Origin: JBBROS01 sp963792675
Lineage (GTDB): Bacteria; Pseudomonadota; Alphaproteobacteria; Acetobacterales; Acetobacteraceae
Assembly (NCBI GenBank): GCA_963792675.1
Contig: CAWBWT010000001.1
Span: 1-64,000 of the forward strand
Direction of reading: 5' to 3'
Length of the DNA stretch: 64,000 bases
This document shows positions 24,901 to 34,477 of this stretch, in pieces. The position numbers and the translations under genes were made by a program. The notes under the pieces were generated by a model that had not been told where the DNA came from, did no database searches, and saw nothing but the letters and a program-made list of their open reading frames with translations. Each line of letters begins with the position of its first letter. Within the stretch, counting starts at the first letter, position 1.

Positions 24901-26180
24901 TTACTGGATCACGATTTCGGTCATCAGGCCGCCGTAGTCGTCGGCAGCGCCGTTGACCAGGTAGTTCATGTTCGTCGTGGCCAGGAAATATGTTCCTTTG
25001 GCCACGTTCGCGGTGTCGAGGATGACGTCGTAGCTCTCGCCGCCGCCGAGCGAGACGGAGTCGGTGAGGTACGACATCTCGGTCCCGGCCGGGTCGCCGC
25101 CGCCGCGGAAGATGCGGGCGCCGCGGCCGACCACGCGCATCGGGATGCCGGGGATGGCGACAGTGTAGAAGCGCTGCACGTCGAGGCTCGAGATGCGCAG
25201 CAGCACCTTCTGGCCCTGCGTCGCGGTGATCAGCGTATTGACCGGCTGCGAGACGTGGTCGGTACCGTCGACCGGGTTGGTGGTCGCGCCCGGCAGTCGT
25301 GGTGCTCTTGCCGGGTGGGTTCGGGTTCGCCGTGTCCGGATAGCCCCGCCCGTTGAACATGGCGTAGGCGTCCTTCATGATCGCGAACGGCGGCGGCTGG
25401 ATGCCCTGGTCGGCCTTGTGGAAGGTCGGGTCGAAGCCCTCGATCTGCACGGGAAACTCGACGTCGTAGTAGGTCGAGCCGTCGCCGTCATTGTAGGCAT
25501 ACTTGTAGCCGGCCTTGTGCACGAAGGTGCTGCCATTGGCGTTAGCGCCGTGCCGTCCGCCAGCTTGTTCTGCTTCGGCCGCACATACAGGTTGCCGAGC
25601 ATGCCCATCTGCATGTGCTCGGCCGCTTCCTGGTGGCAGTGGAACATGTAGGTGCCGGGATTGAGCGGCTTGTAGTAGAAGGTGAAGCTGTTGTTGATGT
25701 TGGTGCCGAAGCTGCCTTCCGGCTCGCCGTCGAACACCGGCATCGCGTTCGGGAAGCCGTGGAAGTGCACGGTGTGCGGGTCGAACAGGTCCGGCCGGTT
25801 GGCGAAGCCGACATTAGTCAGCGAAAGGTAGAAGTCGTCGCCCTCGTCGACCGTAATCGTCGGTGCGGCGAAGTTGGCGTTGAAATGGCCGATGGCGGCG
25901 ATGTTGAGCGCGGTCGTGCCCTGTGACGTCGGAGAAGCCGAAGATGTAGGTGACGGCCCCGTCGGCCAGCGTGATGAAGCCGTCGCCGGCGGCCAGTGCC
26001 TTGCACTTGATGGTGGGATATGCGGTCGGATCGACCACCGCGGTGCCCGGCGGGTTGTCGGCGTGGGTGGTCACGGCACCCGGCGGCCTGTGGGCACTGG
26101 ATCAGGGTTTCGGCCTTCGCACCCGCAGAGAGGGCCGAGAGCGCCACCCCGGCGAACAGCGCGAGCTTCACGAGAGACAT
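24901..26180 (-). pseudogene. Multicopper oxidase-like protein with HxHG and HCH motifs
   Basis: Start ATG 26180 after CCGGAGG; signal peptide MSLVKLALFAGVALSALSAGAKA. The rejoined protein (about 425 residues) carries DPHTVHFHGFPNA (type 2/3 copper pair) and TYMFHCHQEAAEHMQMGMLG (type 3 His pair plus Cys-His-Met of a type 1 site). The C-terminal part is a cupredoxin domain (VLLRISSLDVQRFYTVAIPG; GGLMTEIVIQ). Frame breaks fall near 26085, 25925, 25555 and 25300. With the next gene it supplies a complete set of copper motifs. Likely exported by the adjacent T2SS. Confidence 0.72.
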
Positions 26181-26257
26181 GGTTCGAGCCTCCGGATGAG
26201 ACGGGAGAGTGAGGACCGGCGCTTGCGCGCCGGTCCCGTCCTGCTGGTTGCGGGCAC

Positions 26258-29200
26258 TCACGGCGTCGCCTGCGCGGCGCCGATGTCGACCGAGACGCGG
26301 GTCGTGCCGTTGATGTCGGTCACGCTCTGCGGGTAGGCGGTCAGCACCGCGTTGGTCCCGGCGCCCACGACAGGCGAGGGAGCGCCGGCCGAGGTCTTGG
26401 GGATGTAGCTGTAGAAGGTGACCGGCGTTGTCGGGTTACCGTTCGCGGCGAAGATCTCCTGCGTCAGCGGCGAGAACTTCATGTCGATGAAGTTGCCGCC
26501 CTCGTCGAAAGCCGGCTGGATCAGGATGCCCGAGGTCGGCTCCACCTCGTTGATCGTGACCGCCGGGGACCCGTTGAAGTAAGGCGCGTGGAAGGCCGGG
26601 TTGCCGCCGATGTTGGTGGCCCCTGCCGGGTTGGTCAGCAGGCTGTAGGTCGGCGCGAGCGCACCGGCCGTCGCCTACCACGCCCAGGTCCGAGGTCCCG
26701 CTGAGCTTCAAACCGTAGTCGCCAGGCTTCGGTCGAATTGACCTGGAAGTAGAACGACCGGTTGTCGAAGATGATGTCGTTACGAAGATCCGGGTTTGAG
26801 AACTTGACGCTGCTCGGCCGGGAGCACGCGTTAGCAACGGCGCCGAGTGAGCCCAGGACACGATCCCCGCGACCTGCGGATCGGTGGAGTTGCTCTTGGC
26901 GCGACGGAACGCCGACGCCGCCGTCGCCGTGCTCTCGTTGTTGGCGATGGTGTTGTTGACGATCCCGCTCTGCGCCACGTCCTGCAGCGAAAGGCCGCCG
27001 CCGGCGAAGCCCGCCTGGTTGTTGGTGACGATGTTGTTGACCAGTCGTCACCTTGAACCACTTGGTCGGGTCGCCCGGATTGGCCGCCACGTCCTGCCCG
27101 TTGACGCCGTTGAGGCTGATGCCGCCGCCGTTGCCGGAGCCGGCTTGGTTGCCCTGGATGATGTTGTTCGACACCACCACGTTGCCGGTCCCGGTCACGA
27201 GGCCGTTGGCCCCGATCGAGGTCTCGGACGCGATCGCTGATGCCGCCGCCGTTGTCGTTGCGGGACTGGTCGAACACCTGGTTGAAGATGATGGTGTTGT
27301 GGTCGATCAGGCCGTTGTTGCTCAGCCCGACATGGCCGATGCCGCCGCCATCGCCGGACATGAAGTTGCCGCAGATGAAGTTGTAGGCGACCTGTGTAGT
27401 TGTCGGAGCCGGTGCAGAGCTCGATGCCGCCGCCGGCACGTCGCCTGGCCGCCGTTCGTCGTGACCTCGTTGTGGTGGATGTACGCGTGGTCGTTGAAGC
27501 CGTTGTCATATACGTCGACGCCGGCCGCATTGGCGCTGACCAGCAGCGGCACGCCGATCCGGATGCCGCCGCCATAGGCGCCGGCGTTTCCGGTGACGTA
27601 GTTGTTCGAGACTTCGAGGTTGTGCACGTAGCCGTTGGCGATGATGGCGCCGCCATTGTCGGCACCGAAGAAGGTGATGCCGTCGATGCGCGAAGGCTTG
27701 GTCAGGAAAAGGTTACGAGTTCGCGTTGGTCGGGCCTGGCCGAGGATGATGATGCCTGCGCCCTCTTCGGTGTCGAGCGTGCCCGGCTCCGGGATCGAGA
27801 AGTCGAGCTCCTGGCCCGGCAGCAGGTTCGCCGCGTGGCCGGGTTGGACGTCAGCATGCGCCTCGATCCGCTTGCGCCAAGTCTGCAGCGCGTCGGTGCG
27901 GGTCTTGGCCGGGTTGATGGTGACCGAGCCGGCGCCGGCGCCCACGAGCTGGACCGGCTTCGTCATGATCACCATTTCCTGGTAGTAGCCCGGCGCGAGC
28001 ACCACGACGTCGCCAGGATTGGCGGCGGCGATGGCGTCGGTGATCGGGGTCGGCGTGTTGTTGCTGATCGGGTTGATCACCGGCGCCGCCAGTTGATGGA
28101 CCTGCGCAGAGGTGACGTTCGCCACCACGGTCACCGAGGTGACGGTGGACTTGCCGTTGTCGCCGCGAGTGATGACGAGCTCGCCCGCCCCGCCCTTCAG
28201 CGCGGCGATCTGCGTGTAGAGTGCCGGGCTGATGCTCACGGTGATAGTGTTGTTGTTCCAGGCCGTCGTCGGCACGGTGATGCCGCCGATGGTAACCCTG
28301 CCCTTACCGCCCTGCCCGAAGCCAAAGTCACGTTGGATAGTCCGCGGCGTGCCCGACGCTTGACCTTGCCAATTCGGGTTGGCCACCGGGTCGTTGCCTT
28401 GGGAAACGATGGTCAGCACCGTCGTCTGCTTTGGACCCTGATCGGTCGGGATGACCGGGCCCATGATGCTGTTCGTGGTGTTGACCGCCGAATGCACCTT
28501 CGGCGTGCCGTCCGGCAGGTCGCAGTCGAGCTGGACGATGCCTGTGCCCTTCGGATCGACCTTGCCGACATAGGCCGAGATCGGGACGACCGGCGTATCG
28601 AGGTAGGTCGTCGTGCCCTGCAGGTAGGCCAGGGTGTAGCAGAACTGGCTGTACTGCTTGCTGGTAGTGGGGATCGATCATGGTCTGGCCCGGGTGCTTC
28701 GGGTCAGGGATCGGTCCCGGGTCGTTCATGCACAGCGTCATCACGCTCGGGCTGTTGCCGGTCGGGATCGGCACGCTGGCGGTGATGGTGGACGGCACCA
28801 GGCCGCTATAGGTGCCCCACTCGTCGGAATAGACGCGATAGAGCTCCTGGCCGTTGCTGTCGCGGATCGCCACCGGCACCCAAGCCGGCGCGTTCTTCTC
28901 GCCGAAGTTCGGCGCGGTCACGTCGAACTCGTTGCCGAGGTCGTTGAGGATGATGCCGACGAAGTGGGCGGCGATCGGCACGTCGGTGTAGAATTCGACG
29001 TTGGCCTTGGCGTTCTGCCCGCCGCTCAGGACCACGTCCTTGAACATGCAGAGCGGCAGGGTCTTGCCGGCCAGCGGTGCCGCCTTGTTGCCCGGCGGCT
29101 GTGCGTTAGGGAAGTGGCCGGGTCGGCGACCGGGAACAGCGAGAGATACTACGGGATCGTGTGCCCGGCGGCGCCTGGCGACCCCGTCGATCGGATAGTA

Positions 29201-31822
29201 GGCCGGGTTCACGGCCTGGGTAAGTCCAGTTGGCGTTCCCGGCCAGGCCGTCGCGGCGCCCGCCGCGCCGTAGTAATACTGGTTCGGGTTGATCAGGGTC
29301 GCGGCACGCCGACGCAGTCGGGCGGCAGGATGGCGGGCACGAAGTCGACGCCGAAGAAGACGTTCTTGTCCTCGGACTTGATGATCTTGTAGGGCGACGG
29401 CGCGTTGCCGTAGCGCGGCGCGAAGAACTCGACGATGTATTCGCCGGGCGGCAGCGGGGCGCCGGTCTTGTCGGTCAGGATCTGGTAGTGGCCATCGAAG
29501 GTGCCGGGCCGGACCTGGTTCAAGTTGCGCAGGCCGTCGTAGCAGTCCGTCACCTTGGTGATGGGCTCGCCGTCGCTGTTGACGCCGGCGGTGGCCTGAA
29601 AGATCTCGCCTTGGCAGTTGGTCGGCAGATTGTCGTCCCAGCCGTCCGTCCAGCCGTAGGCAATGGCATCGCCGTAGTCGAACGTCGTCGCGCCGCCGTT
29701 TTTCGAGCGCTTGACGTCGCCCATCGTCGGATTGAGTGTGGCTGTCGGCTTGGCCGACTTCGGATGCCGTTCTGGTTGGCGTCGATCTGGTTTCGAGCGT
29801 GGTGTTATTGACGGACACGATATCGGCCAGGTTCAGCAGGGTTCCGGCCGCCGGCTTCTTGTAGACGATGACGGCCACATGCGGGATGCCGGGCTCGAGC
29901 CCTTCGCTGACCGCATAGCGCGGGTCGTCCTCGGCGCGGACCGTCGCGTAGTTGACGGTGCCGGAGATGCCGCCGTTCTCGGTGCCGCTGTAAGGGGCCT
30001 TGCCGAAGGCGATGGTGTTGGTGCCGGTGGTGAAGCCCTGGAACGCCTGGGTCGTGATCGGTCGCCTGTCAGTTCGGTGCGCGAAAGGTTGTTGCCGGTG
30101 TTCGGGTTGTTGGCAGCCGCTCCGTAGGTGACGGCTCCGGTTTCGGCGTTCGTGACCTTGGTGAACTGCGGCTGCGGCTTGAGCCTGCCTTCGGACGGCA
30201 TGCTCCAGCCGCTATCGGCCGGGATCGGGCCGCCCGCGTCGACCACCACGGTCACGCCGGTCGGCTTGAAGCGGGTGTTGTCGACCTCGATGACCTGCCA
30301 ATTGAAGTAGGGGAAGGTCTCGTTGAAGGTGGCGACGCCGGTGCCTTCGGCGGTCTTGAATGTCTGGTCGAGCGAGCCGTCACGGAAGCGGATGTTGACC
30401 GGAATCTCGGGGATGCCGACCGGGTTGGGGCCGGGGAAACCGGTCTTGGCGCCGTCGAAGAAGACCCGCGCCTCGATCCGATTAAACCAGGTGAACTGCG
30501 GAATATCGCCGAGGTTGCAGCTCTGGTTGGTGTTGCAGGTCGTGCCGCTCGCATCGACGGTGAACCCGTAGGTGCCGAAGATGAGGTCGAGTGCGGTGTC
30601 CCAGACCGCGACGGTGTAGGCGCCGGGCGGGACGTTGGCGATGGAGAAGGTGCCGTCGGCGTTGCAGGGCTGCGCCGCAACCGCACTGTTGCTGGCCGTC
30701 GCGTTCAGACCGACCCAGCACTGCGTGCCGATCGGCACCTCGCCCGAGTTGAAGCCGTAATGCGGCGGCCGGTTCATGTGGTTGACGGTGATACGGCCCT
30801 GCACCGTGGCGCCGCCGGTCAGCGCGGCCGAATTGACGGACTGGGTCGGGCTGATGAACCCCGCGAAGACGTGCGGGCCGGGCGGCCCGAACTCCGCGAA
30901 ATACGGCGGCTCGTGGAACTTTACCCAGGCGTCGTTGGCATGCTGGCCCTCGATGGTCGAGGTCTGGATCCAGTCCGAGCCGTTCGGCGGCAGCAGCGTC
31001 ACGCCATACTTGCCCGGCGGCAGGTTCTTGATCAGGGCATAGCCGTTCGACGTCGGTCAGGATCGTGCCGGTGCCGACGGTTTGGACACTATGGCTGATG
31101 CGTATGCGGATCGATGAAGTAGCCCGAGGGGTTGGTCGCGTCGGTCACGTAGGTCGTGCCGAGCGGGTTGCCGAACACGTCGACCGAGATCTGGCCGCCG
31201 ATCTGGCCGTAGCGGCCGCCGCCGTCGTCGATGCGGACGCTGAAGCCCTGTAGGCCGCGCTCGCCGTCCTGGTCGGGCTCGCCGTTGATCGGATGGTTGT
31301 CCTCAAACGCGAGCACGACGATCTGCGCTGCTACCAGCGGCGAGGATTGCACGATCGCGGTCGCCGAGGTTTGCGCTGGGATGATGTTCCCGTTTCCGTC
31401 GCTGTGCCTGGCGCGGATGGTGGCCGCACTCATGATTGTAGCTGGCGAAATAGGTTCCGTAGCTAGTCCTGGGTGAAGTTCGGCACCACCGAGATGATGT
31501 AGTTCTTCGCCGGATCGGGCGTCCATTTGGCAAGACTGCCATCCGCATCCGTTCCGGCCATCACCGGCGGCATCCAGCTTTTGTGGAACTGGAAGGCCAG
31601 GATGTTGGTTGTGGACACGCCCGGCACCGGGTGCTGGGTGGTGTCCTCCTCGACCAGGTAGCGGTAGCCGACCGTGACCGCCGCCCCGTTCTGGTCCACC
31701 ACATTCAGCGTGAACGCCAGGGCCGACGATGCGCCGAGCGTTCCGGCGAGCAAACCACCGGTGACAACGGTACAAGTAGTCAGACGGCGAAACACGACGC
31801 CCCACCACACACGATGATGCAT
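26258..31822 (-). pseudogene. Giant secreted beta-sandwich / beta-helix protein, many frame breaks
   Basis: Begins ATG 31822 with GGAGGAAG just upstream; signal peptide ends about ASSALA. The rejoined product is about 1,850 residues. The N-terminal third has SdrD-B/carboxypeptidase-regulatory-like repeats (EDNHPINGEPDQDGERGLQG; NVPPGAYTVAVWDTALDLIF). Next comes an IPT/TIG-like segment (GKGRVTIGGITVPTTAW). The last third is a right-handed beta-helix of pectate-lyase/NosD type (GYYQEMVIMTKPVQLVGAG; NNYVTGNAGAYGGGIRIG; NTIIFNQVF; NNIIQGNQAGSGNGGGI). At least ten frame changes (for example near 31465, 31095, 31045, 30065, 29765, 29300, 28665, 27435, 27050 and 26690) are needed. First gene of the minus array; possibly the scaffold of the copper oxidase complex. 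Confidence 0.65.
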
Positions 31823-32278
31823 GTACTTCCTCCAGTATTTAATGTGTGTCGGTCGCTAGTCAGCGACACACCCGTGCTAGACAGGACGTGAAGTCTATAC
31901 ATAACTTATAATCGTTAATTGCGACTTATCATTACTCCATCACAACGCTACCTTACCGTTCCTAACGCATTTCTATGGGTCAATCGAAACAAACACGAGG
32001 GCCTAGACCCTAAAATCTTTTTTATGATATCACCGATCGGAGCCTAAATTGGCGCATGCCGACCATGATTCATCTCCGCGGGCCAAGGCGTAATTCACAT
32101 CAATCTGTTGTTAAGACAAGAGATTCTGATCAGAGGGAACGATTGTCGGTTTTAAGCGAGTCGGTACGAAGGTATGCGCCCGGAGTTGTTACTGATCCAC
32201 GACGCAACCGTTTGAGGCTTGAGGTTCCCGCAGATAGCGGCCTATGACACTCAAGTAACGAGGCTATCCCGGCTTAGC
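31823..32278. promoter_or_regulatory. AT-rich divergent intergenic region
   Basis: Separates the start of the copper/T2SS array (minus) from the lytic transglycosylase gene (plus). It is far more AT-rich than its surroundings, notably 31890-32050 with runs such as ATAACTTATAATCGTTAATT and AATCTTTTTTATGATATC. Promoters for both directions probably lie here. No gene is seen. Confidence 0.5.
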
Positions 32279-32478
32279 ATGAGATTTATGGCTGTTCCGT
32301 CTCTTGCCTGCATGGTTCTGGTTCCGCAGGTGTATGCTCTCCCGCCCCGCGTCCTGCCCTCCATCCAGCGGGTCGAGGCTGGAGCGCCGATGGTCGTGCA
32401 CCGCAACACTGACGGCAGCGAGGACCTCGGCGTCATGCAGGTCAACACAATCTGGCTGCCGACCCTGGCCCGACGCGC

Positions 32479-33833
32479 TAAGGGCCTGAGCCTGGATAAA
32501 CGCGTCATGTGTCGGGCGGTCTCGGCTCGAAGGTATAATTCCATTCGCCGTGGAAGTCGGCGGGCCAGATGTTGAGGTCGGCCATCTCGGCATTGGAGAC
32601 CTTGATGCCCTTTTCGTAGGAGTTGGCATCGATCCGGCAGGCGACGGTCAGGCCAGTCGTGGTGGTAGTGTTGGCGATCAGTTGGACAATGACCTCATGG
32701 CTGACCAGCGGCTTGCCGCGCCAGTTCTGGGTGATGAGGGCGAACATGCGGTGCTCGATGCGGTTCCATTTGCTGGTGCCCGGCGGCAGATGGCAGACGC
32801 TGATCGCGATCCCGAGTTCGTCAGCCAGGACTTGCAGTTCGCGCTTCCACAAACACACGCGCGCACCGTTGCTGCCGCCGCAATCGGCTGTGATCATCAG
32901 TCGCCGCGCCGCAGGATAGCGAGGCGCACCGAGTTCTTGCCACCAGCGCCGGATGCTTTCCACGGCGAAGGCCGCGGTGTCGTGGTTGATGCCGAGATTG
33001 ACCCACCCTTGGTTGGCGGTGATGTCATAGACCCCGTAGGGGACCGCCTTGCCGAGTTCGGGGATGACGAAGTCATGCACCCGCACTGGCTCGGGCTGCC
33101 CCTTGGGGCGCAACTCGCGCCCGCCGTTCTTGAAGTCGCCGACGAGTTCCTTCTTCTTGGTATCAACCGAGATCACCGGTTGCCCGGCCGCCTGGAGGGC
33201 GCTGACCACGGAGTTGATGTGCTCGAACTGGGCATCGCGGTCGGGGTGACTGCTGCCCTCGCGGGTTTTGGCATTGGCTTGCAGGCTGAAGCCGAGCCGG
33301 CGCAGCAGGCGGCCGACCAGCTTCTGTCCGGCGATGAAGCTCTGCTTCGCCAGCGCCACCGACAGATGGCGCTGGCTCTTGCTGACCCACAGCAGCGGGG
33401 CCTCGGGATCGCCGCGGATCGAGGACTGCACCAATTCGTTTAGGGCGGACAAAATGCCGGGCTGCGTCTCGATCGCAGACTTGCCGCCGCCACCCGCACG
33501 ACACACCCGCCCGCCAAGCTGCGTCGCCCCGCCTTCAGTTCTGCCAGGCCGCGATCGATCGTGCTGCGCGCCATGCCGGTGGCCCGCGATACCGCCACCA
33601 CCCCGCCGTGACCGGCCGCCCGCGCCTCACAGGCCGCGAAGAGCCGCCGCTCCCGCTCATCCAGAACTGACGCAAGCATCTCGAAGCGGGCTTTGATGGC
33701 GGCAACGTCGATCATCCAACTAGGATAGACGCCCCAACCGCGACATCACTGCCATTTCCGGGTTCATTCGTTGCGACTTTGCTCAGTCACCGAGTTCTTT
33801 CATCCGATTCGGTTGTCCAGGCTCAGGCCCTAA
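32479..33833 (-). mobile_element. ISAzo13-family insertion sequence
   Basis: The terminal inverted repeats share a perfect 15-bp core, AGGGCCTGAGCCTGG, at 32481-32495 and, inverted, at 33817-33831, with partial similarity on either side. They enclose one DDE transposase gene. The element lies inside the lytic transglycosylase gene. I could not settle the exact ends or a target duplication. Confidence 0.8.
32505..33715 (-). pseudogene. ISAzo13-family (Rhodopirellula-type) transposase, one frame break
   Basis: The N-terminal HTH part (MIDVAAIKARFEMLASVLDE, RATGMARSTIDRGLAELKAG) runs from 33715. The frame changes near 33495 in a G-rich run to continue SAIETQPGILSALNELVQSS through the DDE core: QPVISVDTKKKELVGDFKN, TADCGGSNGARV and GTSKWNRIEHRMFALITQNW. 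Total about 400 residues, the usual length. A single-base indel is the only defect seen. Confidence 0.8.
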
Positions 33834-34002
33834 CCTTCATCAAGGCGGGCGTAGGCCGGTTGCTGGCCCAGCCGTGCTTCAACATCGCGGCGGCCGAGTT
33901 GATCCTGCGCACTTATCTCGACGAGGCGAAGGGCGACCTGATGACGGCCGTCCGATCAGCCACGATCCTGTTCACGCCGCTTCCGGAATGGCGACCGCCC
34001 TC

Positions 34003-34477
34003 TGAGCGGCTTCGGTAAGTGTCACCCGGGCCGATCAGGATCAGGTCAGGCAGCGCCCGGTGTCCGCGACGGCACGCATCCGTCACAAGCCGATGCGATC
34101 CAGGCCTAAGCGACCGATACGATCCACAACAAATGGGCTCGGCTGAAGAGGGTGGGGGGCCAGGGTGTGAGACGCCTAAGGCCCGAGGACTTCATGTGAA
34201 GTCGAGGCCGGCGGAGAGCGCTCCAATTTGCGCTCGATACCCTTTCGCGAGGAGCAGCAGATCAGGGTCGCCCACCAGCGCCCGGGCTAGTTCATGTTGG
34301 TGCACCTCGGCCAAGCTGCAGACCGGTTCCGGGCCGTAACTGAACCACGAAAACACGTGAGTGCGCACGCACGTCGTGCTTATAGGAAGTGGTCGCGCCC
34401 TTTTGCCAGAAAGGCTGCTCGGCTACGTCGACTGAGTTGGGCGCCGGCACCGCCGTGGTCGCGCCGCCCGGGTTGGT
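34003..34477. other. Gene-free stretch
   Basis: No convincing reading frame. Short open frames on both strands are Arg/Ser-rich and lack ribosome sites. On the minus strand about 35 codons around 34195-34330 read ELARALVGDPDLLLLAKGY, possibly the end of a lost gene, which I cannot identify. Confidence 0.3.

Larger units (their letters stand above)
32279..34002 (+). pseudogene. Lytic transglycosylase (SLT, VirB1/IagB-like), split by ISAzo13
   Basis: ATG 32279 opens a signal peptide (MRFMAVPSLACMVLVPQVYA) and the SLT start LPPRVLPSIQRVEAGAP, with the GSEDLGVMQVNT block. The catalytic Glu is expected in RVEAG. The gene is cut after LPTLARR near 32478 by the ISAzo13-family element. It resumes after 33833 as GVGRLLAQPCFNIAAAELIL and TYLDEAKGDLMTAV, then needs another frame to read YHDPVHAASGMATAL-like residues. 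Such enzymes open peptidoglycan for envelope-spanning machines. It is inactive here. Confidence 0.72.

Noticed and set aside
26258..31822. Programmed frameshifting as the cause of the multiple frame changes
   Set aside because: The changes lie at many unrelated sites, in both directions, without slippery heptamers; only the two IS3 A-AAA-AAG sites meet the criteria.
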